The position numbers were made by a program, and so were the translations under genes. The notes beneath the pieces were generated by a model. The model saw only the letters and a program-made list of their open reading frames with translations. It was not told where the DNA came from and ran no database searches. A stretch of 42,860 nt of DNA from an uncultured Clostridia bacterium (GTDB taxonomy: Bacteria > Bacillota > Clostridia > TANB77 > CAG-508). The DNA is taken from assembly GCA_947630445.1 (NCBI GenBank), contig CANRHQ010000009.1, forward strand, positions 1 to 42,860. Direction: 5' to 3'. Positions 25,478-34,993 of this stretch are shown one piece after another (within the stretch, counting starts at the first letter, position 1; each line of letters opens with the position of its first letter).

Positions 25478-26635
25478 ATGACAAAGAAAAGAAATGTAAA
25501 AGGCTTTTCTAGTTTTTTAAATAATCCAGTAGACTTTACTTTAGTAATAACAGTATTATTATTGTTATCAATCGGGTTAGTAATGGTTTTATCTGCAAGT
25601 GCACCAAAATCACTACAAGAATCTGGAAATAGTTACAAATACTTCGTAAGACAATTAATATTTGCAATATTGGGAATAATAGGAATGTATTTTGTATCAA
25701 AAGTAGATTATAGAATTTATCAAAAATTTTATAAAAGTGCATGGTGGCTATCATTTGTATTATTATTATCAGTATTATTATTTGGTACAGATAGCCATGG
25801 AGCCAAAAGATGGATTGACTTGGGATTTACAACATTCCAACCATCAGAGATTGTAAAAATTCTAATGATAATATTTTATGGAGGAATACTAGTAGAAAAT
25901 AGAAACGAATTAGGAAAGTTTGGAAAAGGTTTAGTAAAACATATAATTGCATTATTGCCAATTATTGCATTATTAATTTTAGAACCTCATTTAAGTACAT
26001 CTATGGTTATAATTGTAACTTGTTGCCTAATGATGATAGTTGCAGGATGTAAATTCTGGCAGTTCCTTTTGTCAGGCGTAACTGTAGGTGGTATAGGTGG
26101 TACTATTGCAACTATATTATATTTAAGTTATCAACCATTTAAAGAAGCATTTCAATATGCTGTTACAAGAGTAGTAACATTTATAGATCCATGGCAAGAT
26201 GCTACTGGAGATGGATGGCAGGTAATACAAAGTTTATATGCAATAGGATCTGGAGGATTATTTGGAACTGGATTAGGTGAAAGTAAACAAAAATATTTAT
26301 ATTTACCAGAACCTCATAATGACTTTATATTTTCTGTATTAGCAGAAGAATTAGGATTTATAGGATGTATGGTAGTATTTATATTATTTGCAATTTTTAT
26401 CTGGAGAGGTATATTAATAGCAATGAAGGCACCAGATATGTTTGGAAGTTTAGTTGCTATAGGAATTACCACAATGGTAGGAATACAAGTAATTATAAAT
26501 ATAGCAGTTGTAACATCATCAATGCCAGCAACGGGAATGCAATTACCGTTTTTTAGCTATGGAGGAACAGCATTATTTATATTACTATGCGAAGTTGGAA
26601 TATTACTGAGTATATCAAGAGCAGGAACAAAGTAA
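25478..26635 (+). CDS. SEDS peptidoglycan polymerase, FtsW/SpoVE type
   Basis: The ~385-residue polytopic membrane protein has about ten helices. SEDS hallmarks: LVMVLSASAP near the N-terminus, the catalytic-region WIDLGFTTFQPSEIVKI, YLPEPHNDFIFSVLAEELG, and PFFSYGGTALF near the end. SEDS proteins polymerise glycan strands from lipid II with a partner class B PBP. The position between mraY and murG fits FtsW or the sporulation form SpoVE; the sequence does not distinguish them. AAAGGAG precedes ATG 25478. Confidence 0.92.
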   Translation: MTKKRNVKGFSSFLNNPVDFTLVITVLLLLSIGLVMVLSASAPKSLQESGNSYKYFVRQLIFAILGIIGMYFVSKVDYRIYQKFYKSAWWLSFVLLLSVLLFGTDSHGAKRWIDLGFTTFQPSEIVKILMIIFYGGILVENRNELGKFGKGLVKHIIALLPIIALLILEPHLSTSMVIIVTCCLMMIVAGCKFWQFLLSGVTVGGIGGTIATILYLSYQPFKEAFQYAVTRVVTFIDPWQDATGDGWQVIQSLYAIGSGGLFGTGLGESKQKYLYLPEPHNDFIFSVLAEELGFIGCMVVFILFAIFIWRGILIAMKAPDMFGSLVAIGITTMVGIQVIINIAVVTSSMPATGMQLPFFSYGGTALFILLCEVGILLSISRAGTK

Positions 26636-26659
26636 AATATCTTGTAGAAAGGATATAAT

Positions 26660-27790
26660 ATGAGAGTAATAGTAGCAGCAGCAGGAACAGCAGGACATAT
26701 AAATCCTGGTCTTGCTATAGCAAATAAAATAAAAGAACAAGAAAAGGATTCTGAAATAATATTTATAGGAACAACCAGAGGATTAGAAAATGATTTAGTT
26801 CCAAGGGCAGGATATGAATTAAAGACTATAGAAGCATATGGTCTTAATAAAAAATTATCAATAGATAATTTTAAAAAAATATATAAAACTCTAAATTCAA
26901 CTAAAAAAGCTAGAAAAATTATAAGAGAATTCAAACCAGATGTAATTGTTGGAGCGGGAGGATATATTTGTGGTCCAGTAGTTTGGGCAGCGAAAAAAGA
27001 AAAAATACCAGTAGTTTTACATGAAAGTAATGCTTTTCCTGGTAAGGCAGTAAAAATGTTAGCCAAAAATTCAGAAACAGTCTTAATTTCATTTGAGGAA
27101 GCTCGTAATAGAATACAAAATGCAAAAAAAATTGTATATACAGGAACTCCAGTAAAAATTGAAAAAAAGAATTATACAATAGAGCAAAAAAATAAAATAT
27201 TAAATGAAATTGGTTTAAGTGAAACACTTCCTAGTATATTAATATTTGGAGGAAGTCAAGGAGCCCAAAAAATTAATGAAGCAATAATAGGGATAATCAC
27301 AAAAAAATTAAATCAAAAGTATCAAATTATATGGGCAACAGGGCCAAAACAATTTGAAATAATAGAAAAAGAATTAACAAATAAAAAATTGGACATAAAT
27401 AATATAAGGAATGCAAAAATTGTACCATATATATATAATATGGAAGAAATGATGAACATATCAGATGTAATAGTATCAAGAAGTGGTGCAATGACAATAA
27501 CAGAAATATCAAACTTAGGTAAACCATCAATACTAATTCCATTGCCAAATGTAAGTCAAAATCATCAATTATATAATGCAAAAGTGTTAGAAAATGTTGG
27601 AGCAGCAAAAATTATATTAAATGATGAATTAAACGAAAATAATTTGAATAAAGAAATATTAAATATAATAGAAAATCCAGAAGTGATGAAAACAATGGGA
27701 GAAAAAGCACTTACAAAGTCTGTAAAAAATGTTCAAGAAAATATATATAAAGAAATAAAAAAGATAGCAAAAGGTGATAAAGGATGTTAG
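26660..27790 (+). CDS. murG: UDP-GlcNAc:lipid I GlcNAc transferase MurG
   Basis: MurG completes lipid II at the inner face of the membrane. The 376-residue GT-B protein has the N-terminal G-loop AAAGTAGHINPGLAIA, VGAGGYICGPVV, the C-domain LIFGGSQGAQKINEAI, and the UDP-GlcNAc site SRSGAMTITEI. It lies in the expected mraY-ftsW-murG order. The stop overlaps the next gene by 7 nt, coupling murG to a histidine kinase. Confidence 0.95.
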   Translation: MRVIVAAAGTAGHINPGLAIANKIKEQEKDSEIIFIGTTRGLENDLVPRAGYELKTIEAYGLNKKLSIDNFKKIYKTLNSTKKARKIIREFKPDVIVGAGGYICGPVVWAAKKEKIPVVLHESNAFPGKAVKMLAKNSETVLISFEEARNRIQNAKKIVYTGTPVKIEKKNYTIEQKNKILNEIGLSETLPSILIFGGSQGAQKINEAIIGIITKKLNQKYQIIWATGPKQFEIIEKELTNKKLDINNIRNAKIVPYIYNMEEMMNISDVIVSRSGAMTITEISNLGKPSILIPLPNVSQNHQLYNAKVLENVGAAKIILNDELNENNLNKEILNIIENPEVMKTMGEKALTKSVKNVQENIYKEIKKIAKGDKGC

Positions 27791-28965
27791 GAGAAATTCA
27801 AATAGCTATATTAGTATTTGTAATAGATATAGTAGTTTTAATAATTATATCAATATTGATGAAAAAATATTTAACTCAAAAAATCATGTTTCCAAAGACT
27901 AGGCTAATTAAAGGCTCTGGAATAGAAAATGATGAATTAGACATAAATAATAGTATATTTTTACACATGACAGATGGAATAATAGCATTTGATAGAAATG
28001 GAAAAATGATATTAATAAATCCTGCAGCACAAAAATTGTTAAATGTATTGCCAGAGCACAATAATTTTGATGATATATTTGGAAAGTTACATTTGAATAT
28101 AAATCTTGAGAAAATAATATATCTTGAAAATTGGACAAATACAGAAGAAAGATTTCAAATAGATGATAGATTTGTAAATGCATATTTTGCACCATTTAAA
28201 AAAGAAAATGATAGAACAGTAGGAGTAATAGCAGTTATCCAAGATATAACAGAACATGTAAAACTAGATAACATGAGAAAAGAATTTATTGCAGATGTAT
28301 CACATGAATTAAAAACACCTATAACTTCGATAATGGGATATGCAGATACATTATTAGAAGAAGAGTATGATAAAGAAACACAAAGTAAATTTTTAAGTGT
28401 AATAGCAACAGAAGCAAGAAGAATGGCAAAATTAGTAACAGATTTACTTACTTTATCTAAAAATGATAGTAATAATAATATTGTTCAAAAAGAATCATTT
28501 GACCTAGGAGAGTTAGTAAAAAAATGTCAGGACAAGCTAGCAATAGAAATAAAGAAGAAAGGACATGAAGTAAAAAGTTTTGTTACAGCAGATGTTCCAT
28601 TGGTATATGCTGATAAAGATGATATAGAGCGAGTAGTTTTAAATATATTAACAAATAGTATAAAATATACTAAAGATGGTGGAGAAATAAAAATTTACGT
28701 AGGTTTTGTATATAATGATGCATATATAAAAGTTTTTGATAATGGTATAGGAATTCCAGAAGAAGACTTAAATAGAATATTTGAAAGATTTTATAGAGTA
28801 GATAAAGCCCGTAGTAGAGAAATGGGAGGAACAGGATTAGGACTTTCAATTGCAAAAGATTTACTTGATAGAAATGGCGGAAGTATAGATATAAAAAGTG
28901 AAGTCGGAAAAGGAACAGAAGTTGTAATAAAAGTTCCAACAAAAGTTACAGATGAAAAAAAGTAA
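27784..28965 (+). CDS. PAS-domain sensor histidine kinase
   Basis: The 393-residue kinase has a single N-terminal membrane helix (about 6-26) and no extracellular loop. It continues with a PAS domain (about 55-155, GIIAFDRNGKMILINPAA), a HisKA domain with the phospho-acceptor His in ADVSHELKTPITSI (about 174), and a HATPase domain (N box NILTNSIKYT, G1 DNGIGIPEED, G2 GGTGLGLSIAK). The lack of an outer sensor loop suggests an intracellular or membrane signal. It is coupled to murG and resembles WalK/PhoR kinases, so a wall-related signal is plausible. No regulator gene is adjacent; the orphan at 12336 is a candidate. Confidence 0.88.
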   Translation: MLGEIQIAILVFVIDIVVLIIISILMKKYLTQKIMFPKTRLIKGSGIENDELDINNSIFLHMTDGIIAFDRNGKMILINPAAQKLLNVLPEHNNFDDIFGKLHLNINLEKIIYLENWTNTEERFQIDDRFVNAYFAPFKKENDRTVGVIAVIQDITEHVKLDNMRKEFIADVSHELKTPITSIMGYADTLLEEEYDKETQSKFLSVIATEARRMAKLVTDLLTLSKNDSNNNIVQKESFDLGELVKKCQDKLAIEIKKKGHEVKSFVTADVPLVYADKDDIERVVLNILTNSIKYTKDGGEIKIYVGFVYNDAYIKVFDNGIGIPEEDLNRIFERFYRVDKARSREMGGTGLGLSIAKDLLDRNGGSIDIKSEVGKGTEVVIKVPTKVTDEKK

Positions 28966-28998
28966 AAAAAATGCTAACAGCAAAGTTAGCATTTTTTT
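28964..28998. terminator. Bidirectional terminator (kinase operon / rpsT)
   Basis: The stem TGCTAAC/GTTAGCA is extended by an A-tract and a T-tract on the two sides, with a 6-nt loop. It lies between the kinase stop and the rpsT stop. Confidence 0.85.
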
Positions 28999-29263
28999 AT
29001 GCTTTAACGGCATTTAATTTTTTTGATAAACTAGATTTTTTTCTAGCAGCTGTATTTTTTACTATTACACCTTTAGAACAAGCCTGATCTATCTTTTTTG
29101 TAGCTTCAGAAAATAATACTTTAGCTTCTTCTAATTTACCTGCTGAAATAGCTTCTTCAAACTTTTTAACAGCTGATTTATATCCTGTTTTAATCATACT
29201 ATTTTGTAATGTTTTTTTCTTTATAACTTCAACTCTTTTTTTTGCTGATTTAATATTTGGCAT
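28997..29263 (-). CDS. rpsT: 30S ribosomal protein S20
   Basis: The 88-residue, Lys/Ala-rich 16S rRNA-binding protein begins MPNIKSAKKRVEV, which is diagnostic for S20, and is basic to its end. Start 29263 is chosen because AGGAGG lies 8 nt upstream; the frame is open three codons further, but those overlap the spacer. It stands alone on the minus strand, with a strong promoter and a shared terminator. Confidence 0.96.
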   Translation of the reverse strand: MPNIKSAKKRVEVIKKKTLQNSMIKTGYKSAVKKFEEAISAGKLEEAKVLFSEATKKIDQACSKGVIVKNTAARKKSSLSKKLNAVKA

Positions 29264-29306
29264 ATGATGCACCTCCTCTTAGTAAAAATAAACTATAACG
29301 GATATC

Positions 29307-29335
29307 ATTATAACATAGAAGTTAAAATTTGGCAA
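29307..29335 (-). promoter_or_regulatory. Promoter of rpsT
   Basis: On the minus strand: TTGCCA, 17-bp spacer, consensus TATAAT. Confidence 0.75.
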
Positions 29336-29352
29336 GACTTTTTGTAAAAATA

Positions 29353-29388
29353 TTGCACTTAATCCAATAATATGGTATATTAATATAC
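29353..29388 (+). promoter_or_regulatory. Promoter of rpiB with a 14-bp palindrome over the -10
   Basis: TTGCAC (29353-29358), 17-bp spacer, TATATT (29376-29381). The perfect palindrome GTATATTAATATAC (29375-29388) covers the -10 and start-site region. Confidence 0.65.
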
Positions 29389-29417
29389 GAATAAAACCAT
29401 AGAAAGGTAGTGGTAAA

Positions 29418-29864
29418 ATGATAGCAATAGGTTGTGATCATGGGGGATATAAATTAAAAGAAGAAATAAAAAAATATTTAGAGGAAAAAGAAATTGAATA
29501 TAAGGACTATGGTTGTTATGATGAAGAAAGAACAGACTATCCAATATATGCGAAAAAGGTAGCATTAGCAATACAGAACGGAGAATGTGATAAAGGAATA
29601 TTAGTATGTAGATCTGGATATGGAATGACAGTAGTAGCAAATAAATTTAAAGGAATAAGAGCAGCTTCAATTTATGATCAAGAATCTGCAAAATTTGCTA
29701 AAGCAGATGATGATATAAATGTAATAACATTAGGAGGAGATTACTTAACAGTTAATGAATCAATATGTATAATTAGAAATTGGCTTGCTACTGAATTTAA
29801 ACAAGGAAGATATAAAGAAAGACTAAAAATGTTAGAAGAAATTGAAAAAGAAAATATGAAATAG
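29418..29864 (+). CDS. rpiB: RpiB/LacAB-family sugar-phosphate isomerase
   Basis: The 148-residue isomerase is probably ribose-5-phosphate isomerase B, linking Ru5P and R5P in the pentose phosphate pathway. It starts with the typical AIGCDHGGYKLKEEI and has YPIYAKKVA and GILVCRSGYGMTVVANKFKG, whose Cys is the catalytic base. The loop reads CRSGYGM instead of the more common CGTGIGM, a variant also seen in some family members. The next gene follows after 15 nt, starting an operon that runs to ppaC. Confidence 0.9.
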   Translation: MIAIGCDHGGYKLKEEIKKYLEEKEIEYKDYGCYDEERTDYPIYAKKVALAIQNGECDKGILVCRSGYGMTVVANKFKGIRAASIYDQESAKFAKADDDINVITLGGDYLTVNESICIIRNWLATEFKQGRYKERLKMLEEIEKENMK

Positions 29865-29879
29865 TGGAGGTCGCAATAA

Positions 29880-30980
29880 ATGTGGGGGAATATAGCAATT
29901 GCATTTATATTAGCATTTATAGTATCATTTATGGCTACACCGTACACTATAAAAATTGCTAATAAAATAGGAGCAGTAGATATACCTAAAGATAAAAGAA
30001 GAATGCATACTAAAAAAATGCCTAAATTTGGGGGCCCAGCAGTAATATTAGGCTTTATTGTTTCAATGATATATTTAATAATTGTAATGAGCATAGAAGG
30101 TAGTTTTGATTTATTTACAGAACAAGAATATGGAAAAAAATTATTAGGAATATTATTGGGAATAATAGCTATAGCAATAACTGGAGTAACAGATGATATA
30201 AAAACTTTAAAACCATGGCAACAATTAATAGGACAACTTATAGCAGCAATTATAGTAGTTTCATTTGGAACAAAGATTGAACATTTAAGCATACCATTTT
30301 TATATAGAGTTGGTTTAAGTGATGCGTTTTCCACAGTTATTACAATATTGTGGATAGTAGGAATAACAAACTCTATAAATCTAATAGATGGATTAGATGG
30401 TTTATCATCAGGAATATCATTAATATCATGTATATCATTATTAATAATATTTGTAATGAATGGTTCTCCAATAATTGCAACAATAATAGTAACAGCTATG
30501 AGTGGAGCATTAGTAGGATTTTTGCCATATAATTTTTCACCAGCGAAAACATTTATAGGAGATACTGGTTCAAATTTTTTAGGATTTATGCTAGCAGTAG
30601 TATCAATATTAGGAATAGCAAAAACATATACAATAGCAGTAATTGTTTTACCAGTAATTGTTTTAGGACTACCAATATTTGATGTAATGTTTGCAATAGT
30701 AAGAAGACTAGCAAAAGGAAAATCATTAAAAGCAGTATTTAAGCCAGATAAAGGACATTTACATCATAAATTAGTAGAAAAAGGATTTTCACAAAAGCAA
30801 GCAGTATTAATATTATATGGAATGAGTGCATCACTAGGAATGTTTGCAATAATTTTATTTGATAGTGGAATATGGAAAGCATTATCATTCTTACTAATGA
30901 TAATAGCATCAGTAGCAATAGGATACAGAAATTTTATAAAAGAAAAAGATAATAATAATGAACTAATAGAACATAAATAA
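29880..30980 (+). CDS. WecA/TagO-like UDP-GlcNAc:undecaprenyl-phosphate GlcNAc-1-P transferase
   Basis: The 366-residue polytopic membrane enzyme belongs to the MraY/WecA superfamily. Motifs: [22 protein letters not shown] cut into [15 protein letters not shown] and FGGPA, then [42 protein letters not shown] and [12 protein letters not shown]. It lacks the MraY-specific HHHFE box and instead has the GHLHH form of WecA/TagO. It should start undecaprenyl-linked wall polymers such as teichoic acids or other glycopolymers, using the same lipid carrier as mraY. Confidence 0.9.
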   Translation: MWGNIAIAFILAFIVSFMATPYTIKIANKIGAVDIPKDKRRMHTKKMPKFGGPAVILGFIVSMIYLIIVMSIEGSFDLFTEQEYGKKLLGILLGIIAIAITGVTDDIKTLKPWQQLIGQLIAAIIVVSFGTKIEHLSIPFLYRVGLSDAFSTVITILWIVGITNSINLIDGLDGLSSGISLISCISLLIIFVMNGSPIIATIIVTAMSGALVGFLPYNFSPAKTFIGDTGSNFLGFMLAVVSILGIAKTYTIAVIVLPVIVLGLPIFDVMFAIVRRLAKGKSLKAVFKPDKGHLHHKLVEKGFSQKQAVLILYGMSASLGMFAIILFDSGIWKALSFLLMIIASVAIGYRNFIKEKDNNNELIEHK

Positions 30981-30994
30981 ATGGGGGAAATAAT

Positions 30995-31480
30995 ATGTTT
31001 AAAGAATTTAAAGAATTTGCTACTAGAGGAAATATAGTAGATTTAGCAATAGGTGTAGTAATAGGAGGAGCATTTCAAAAAATAGTAAACTCATTAGTAA
31101 ATGATATAATAATGCCAGCAATATCAGTACTTACAGGAAAAGTGGATTTTTCTGATATGGTATTAACAATAGGAAGTGCATCAATAAAATATGGAAATTT
31201 CATAACAGCGATAGTAGACTTTCTAATAATAGCATTTTCAATATTTTTAATAGTAAAATACATAAATAAATTAAATAAAATAAAAGATTTAGAAAGCAAG
31301 GTAGTAAGTAAAATAGACAAAAAAGGAATACTAAAAAAACATCAAACAGAAGTAGAAGAAGTAAAAGAACCAGAAACCAAAATATGTCCATATTGTTTAA
31401 CAGAAATAAAATATAAAGCAACAAGATGTCCACATTGTACATCTGAATTAAAAATAGATGAGGTACCTGAAAATGAATGA
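30995..31480 (+). CDS. mscL: Large-conductance mechanosensitive channel MscL with C-terminal zinc ribbon
   Basis: This osmotic safety valve has 161 residues. The core matches Msc[24 protein letters not shown] (N-terminal helix and TM1, given here as [13 protein letters not shown] then VVIGGAF), VNDIIMP and a second membrane helix (about 67-90). The cytoplasmic helix is followed by an added zinc ribbon with cysteines at 131, 134, 145 and 148 ([18 protein letters not shown]). Plain MscL ends near residue 130, so the ribbon is an extension. It overlaps hslO by 8 nt, whose product is also a zinc protein. Confidence 0.93.
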   Translation: MFKEFKEFATRGNIVDLAIGVVIGGAFQKIVNSLVNDIIMPAISVLTGKVDFSDMVLTIGSASIKYGNFITAIVDFLIIAFSIFLIVKYINKLNKIKDLESKVVSKIDKKGILKKHQTEVEEVKEPETKICPYCLTEIKYKATRCPHCTSELKIDEVPENE

Positions 31481-32360
31481 CCAAATAATTAAATTTTTAG
31501 CATATAATGGTAAAGTATCTGTTATCTGTGCATCAACTACGCAACTGGTAGAAGAAGCAAGAAAATTACATGATTTAAGTCCATTAGCTACAGCAGTATT
31601 AGGTAGAGTATTAACTATAACAACATTAATTGCGTCAGAAATGAAAAATAAAACAGACAAGCTAACAATACAAATAAAAGGAAATGGAGAAATTGGTAAA
31701 ATTGTAGCAGTATCTGACAATTATCCACATGTAAAAGCATGTATTGCAAATCCGAGAATAGATTTACCATTAAATGAATTTGGAAAATTAGATGTAGGTG
31801 GAGCTGTGGGAACACAAGGATTTATCAATGTAATAAAAGATATAGGATTAAAGAAACCATATATTGGAATAAGTCCATTAACATCTGGTGAAATTGCTGA
31901 TGATTTTACAAATTATTTTCAAATTTCTGAACAAAAACAAACAGCAGTAGCACTTGGAGTATTAGTAGACAAAGATGGAGTTAGGGCAAGTGGAGGATAT
32001 ATAATATCTCCAATGCCTGATGCAACAGAGGAAGAAATATCAAATATAGAACAAGCAATATTTAAAGCTGGGGCAATGTCAAAAATGTTAGATAATAAAT
32101 TAAGTCTTAAAGAGATTGCTCAAAAAATAACAGGCGACAAAAATATTAAAGTAATAGATGATTCAATACATCCTATATATGAATGTGGATGTAGTAAAGA
32201 AAAATTTGCAGAAAGTTTAATAACGCTAGGAAAAGAACAACTTACAGAAATAATAACAGAAGATGAAAAAGCAGAAATAGAATGTCAATTTTGTAACAAA
32301 AGGTATAACTTTAATAAAGAAGAATTATTAAAAATATTAAATAGAATAGGAGAAAAATAA
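31473..32360 (+). CDS. hslO: Redox-regulated chaperone Hsp33 (HslO)
   Basis: This cytosolic holdase is activated by oxidation. The protein of 295 residues has the N-terminal fold ([21 protein letters not shown] segment, given as [14 protein letters not shown]), [11 protein letters not shown] and [13 protein letters not shown]. Its C-terminal zinc centre is CGCS followed about 30 residues later by CQFC, the CxC...CxxC switch. Start 31473 is preferred because GATGAGG ends 9 nt upstream, which gives MNDQIIKF; it overlaps the mscL end. Confidence 0.94.
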   Translation: MNDQIIKFLAYNGKVSVICASTTQLVEEARKLHDLSPLATAVLGRVLTITTLIASEMKNKTDKLTIQIKGNGEIGKIVAVSDNYPHVKACIANPRIDLPLNEFGKLDVGGAVGTQGFINVIKDIGLKKPYIGISPLTSGEIADDFTNYFQISEQKQTAVALGVLVDKDGVRASGGYIISPMPDATEEEISNIEQAIFKAGAMSKMLDNKLSLKEIAQKITGDKNIKVIDDSIHPIYECGCSKEKFAESLITLGKEQLTEIITEDEKAEIECQFCNKRYNFNKEELLKILNRIGEK

Positions 32361-32361
32361 A

Positions 32362-33282
32362 ATGGAAAAAATATTAATATTTGGGCATAAAAACCCTGAT
32401 ACAGACTCAATTTGTTCAAGTCTAGTAATGGCAGACTTAGAAAAAAAAGTAAGAGGAGATGATGCTATTAAAGCCTGCAGGCTTGGAGAAATAAATGAAG
32501 AAACTAAATATGCATTAAATTATTTTAAAGTAGAAGCACCAGAATTAATAGAAAATGTAGAAGAAGGTCAACCAGTAATTTTAGTAGATCATAATGAATT
32601 TAATCAATCAGTAAATGGAATTGAAAAAGCAAAAATAGATACAGTAATAGATCATCATAGAATAGATAATTTTAAAACTACTGAACCAGTATTTTATTAT
32701 GCACAACCAGTAGGGTGTACATCAACATTGCTATTTGAATTATATACATTAAACAATATAACTATAGAACCTAAAATAGCTGGATTAATGTTAAGTGCAA
32801 TAATTTCTGATACATTACTTTTAAAATCACCAACAACAACCATAAAAGATGAAAAAACATTAGAACAATTGGCACAAATAGCTAATGTAGATATAGAAAC
32901 ATATGGTTTAGATATGTTAAAAGCAGGAACTAATTTAGATAAATATACAGAAGAAGAGTTAATAAATTTAGATGCAAAAAGATTAGATAAAGATGGAATG
33001 TCTTATATAATTGCACAAGTTAATACAGTAAGCATACCAGATGTATTAAAAAGAAAAGAAAAATTAGAAGAGGTAATTAATCAAAAAATAAAATCAGAAA
33101 ATTTAAGTTTATTTGTATTTGCAATAACAGATATAGTAAATAGCAATTCTGAAGCAATTGTTTTAGGAAACAGAACAGATCTAGTAGGAAAAACTTATAA
33201 AATAAATAATAATATTGCAGTAATGCCAGGAGTAGTATCAAGAAAAAAACAAATATTACCATTAATAGAAAAAAATTTATAG
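32362..33282 (+). CDS. ppaC: Manganese-dependent inorganic pyrophosphatase (family II)
   Basis: This DHH-family enzyme hydrolyses PPi and so drives biosynthetic reactions. Its 306 residues have the metal-binding motifs FGHKNPDTDSI near the N-terminus, LVDHNEF, the DHH signature VIDHHRIDNF, and a C-terminal DHHA2 domain with the substrate-binding SRKKQ. No CBS/DRTGG insertion is present, so it should not be nucleotide-regulated. It ends the rpiB operon and is followed by a terminator. Confidence 0.95.
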   Translation: MEKILIFGHKNPDTDSICSSLVMADLEKKVRGDDAIKACRLGEINEETKYALNYFKVEAPELIENVEEGQPVILVDHNEFNQSVNGIEKAKIDTVIDHHRIDNFKTTEPVFYYAQPVGCTSTLLFELYTLNNITIEPKIAGLMLSAIISDTLLLKSPTTTIKDEKTLEQLAQIANVDIETYGLDMLKAGTNLDKYTEEELINLDAKRLDKDGMSYIIAQVNTVSIPDVLKRKEKLEEVINQKIKSENLSLFVFAITDIVNSNSEAIVLGNRTDLVGKTYKINNNIAVMPGVVSRKKQILPLIEKNL

Positions 33283-33290
33283 GAAAAAAT

Positions 33291-33328
33291 GTCTCAAAAT
33301 CTTAAGAATTTTGAGGCTATTTTTTTTA
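33291..33328 (+). terminator. Terminator after ppaC
   Basis: A 10-bp stem (CTCAAAAT with ATTTTGAG, plus two outer pairs) followed by a run of eight T residues. Confidence 0.85.
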
Positions 33329-33336
33329 TACTAAAT

Positions 33337-33365
33337 TTGACAAAATAAATTATGTATGGTATAAT
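33337..33365 (+). promoter_or_regulatory. Consensus sigma-A promoter of the glycosyltransferase unit
   Basis: TTGACA (33337-33342), 17-bp spacer, TATAAT (33360-33365). Both hexamers are perfect. Confidence 0.88.
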
Positions 33366-33401
33366 CAAAAATGTTATGAAAATATGCTTTGGAGGCAGTG
33401 T

Positions 33402-34289
33402 ATGGAGAAAAAATATAAATTTACAGTAACAATTTGTGCATATAATATTGAAAAATATATAAGAAGATCAATAGAGAGTGTTGTAAATCAAACATTTAAA
33501 GATTATGAACTAATTATAATAGATGATTGTTCAACAGATAAGACTGTAGAAGTTGCTAAAGAATATGTAAATAGAGATGTACAAGTAGATGTTTATAAAA
33601 CAGATAAAAATTCTGGTACAGCAGGAAAGGCAAGAAATATTGCAATAGACAAAGCCCAAGGAGAATATATAATATTCTTAGATGGTGATGATGCATTATA
33701 TGATAATGAAACACTAGAAAAAATAAATAATTTAATAGGAAATGAAACATATGATTGTATATATCTAGGTTATGAAAGTGTTGCAAAAGATGGTACATCA
33801 AGTTTAAGACTATCAAATGCAGAAAATTCAACTAAAGTAGCTAGATTAATTTGTGATGTTAGCTTTTCTGTATCAAGTAGATGTTGGCATACAAAATTCA
33901 TCAGAGATAATAATTTGTATTTTAAAGAAGGAATGTATTATGAAGATGAATTGTATTCAATAAAAGGAAACATATTAGCAAACAAAACAACATATGGAGA
34001 ATTTCCAATATTCAAATACTATAGAAATAGAGAAGGCAGTATAATGACTAAACCAACAATAAAAAAAGCATCAGATTGGTATAGAATGTTAGCAGAAGTA
34101 ACAGAATTATATGAAATTACTCCAAAGCAATACAAAAAGTATTTTTTAAGTTTTATAAAAAATGAAAATAACAGTATTCCTTTTAGAATAAGGGCTGTAA
34201 TAAAAGCATTAGAAAACAAAGAAGACATAAAAGTACTAAGAAAAAGAGAATATAAATTTAAGGATTTTTTTGAAGATGGACAAGTGTAA
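33402..34289 (+). CDS. Family 2 glycosyltransferase
   Basis: The 295-residue inverting GT-A enzyme begins with FTVTICAYNIEKYIRRSIES and has IIDDCSTDKT, the AGKARNIAIDKAQGEYI helix region and the metal-binding FLDGDDALYD (DxD-type). A CDVSFSVSSRCW/YEDELY region follows for the acceptor. No membrane helix is seen. GGAGG lies 6 nt before ATG 33402. Donor and acceptor are unknown; a surface-glycan role is a guess. It overlaps the next gene by 14 nt. Confidence 0.88.
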   Translation: MEKKYKFTVTICAYNIEKYIRRSIESVVNQTFKDYELIIIDDCSTDKTVEVAKEYVNRDVQVDVYKTDKNSGTAGKARNIAIDKAQGEYIIFLDGDDALYDNETLEKINNLIGNETYDCIYLGYESVAKDGTSSLRLSNAENSTKVARLICDVSFSVSSRCWHTKFIRDNNLYFKEGMYYEDELYSIKGNILANKTTYGEFPIFKYYRNREGSIMTKPTIKKASDWYRMLAEVTELYEITPKQYKKYFLSFIKNENNSIPFRIRAVIKALENKEDIKVLRKREYKFKDFFEDGQV

Positions 34290-34908
34290 AATTATTTTAG
34301 TAAGACATGCAGAAACAGAAGGCAACATAGAAAAAAGACTAACTGGTAGAAAAGATTACACATTAACGGAAAATGGAAAGAAAAGCATAAAATTATTAAC
34401 TAACGAATTGAAAAACATCAAATTTGATAAAATATATTCAAGTACATCATTAAGAGCAAAAAAAACAGTACAACAATTAGCAAAAATAAATAAAAGACAT
34501 ATAATAGGAGTTCCAGATTTAAGAGAAATGTATTTTGGAATATATGATGGTTGGCAATGGAAAGATGTTAATAAAATAGATCCAGAAATAAAACAAAATC
34601 AACGAAAAAGTGATATAATTTATGGAATTCCAGAACAAGAAACAATGGAAGAAGTCTCTAACAGAATGTATAATTGTATATATAATATAGCAACTAAAAA
34701 TATAGGAAAAACTGTATTAATTTCATCACATGGAGTTGCAATAGAAGCATTTCTAAAAGATATTTTAAAATGTGATAAAAATGGAGTACAAGCACAATGC
34801 ACACAGCAAAACACATGCATAAATGAAGTAGACTTCATAAATGGCAAATTTGTACCAGTAAAAATAGCATGTACGGAGCATTTAAATAAAGATAAAGTAA
34901 ATATATAA
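34276..34908 (+). CDS. Histidine phosphatase family protein
   Basis: The 210-residue phosphoglycerate-mutase-like phosphatase has the catalytic LVRHAETEGN near the N-terminus, SSTSLRAKKTVQQL, the acid/base region LREMYFGIYDGW, and the second catalytic His in LISSHGVAIEAF. Substrates of such proteins are hard to predict (sugar phosphates, alpha-ribazole phosphate). It is coupled to the glycosyltransferase gene, so a sugar phosphate is plausible. Start 34276 avoids a longer TTG-initiated frame without a ribosome site. Confidence 0.85.
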   Translation: MDKCKIILVRHAETEGNIEKRLTGRKDYTLTENGKKSIKLLTNELKNIKFDKIYSSTSLRAKKTVQQLAKINKRHIIGVPDLREMYFGIYDGWQWKDVNKIDPEIKQNQRKSDIIYGIPEQETMEEVSNRMYNCIYNIATKNIGKTVLISSHGVAIEAFLKDILKCDKNGVQAQCTQQNTCINEVDFINGKFVPVKIACTEHLNKDKVNI

Positions 34909-34911
34909 ACT

Positions 34912-34938
34912 AAAAAGTCAAATAAATTTGACTTTTTT
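34912..34938 (+). terminator. Terminator after the histidine phosphatase gene
   Basis: A perfect 11-bp stem (AAAAAGTCAAA with TTTGACTTTTT), a 4-nt loop and a T-run. Confidence 0.85.
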
Positions 34939-34993
34939 ACAGGTTAAGTATATACTATAAGTCGAAATAAGAATATAATAAAATGAGGTAATT

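Noticed and set aside
29264..29272. rpsT start three codons upstream (MHH before MPNIK)
   Set aside because: The AGGAGG site is correctly spaced only for the ATG at 29263, and S20 proteins begin MPNIKSA.
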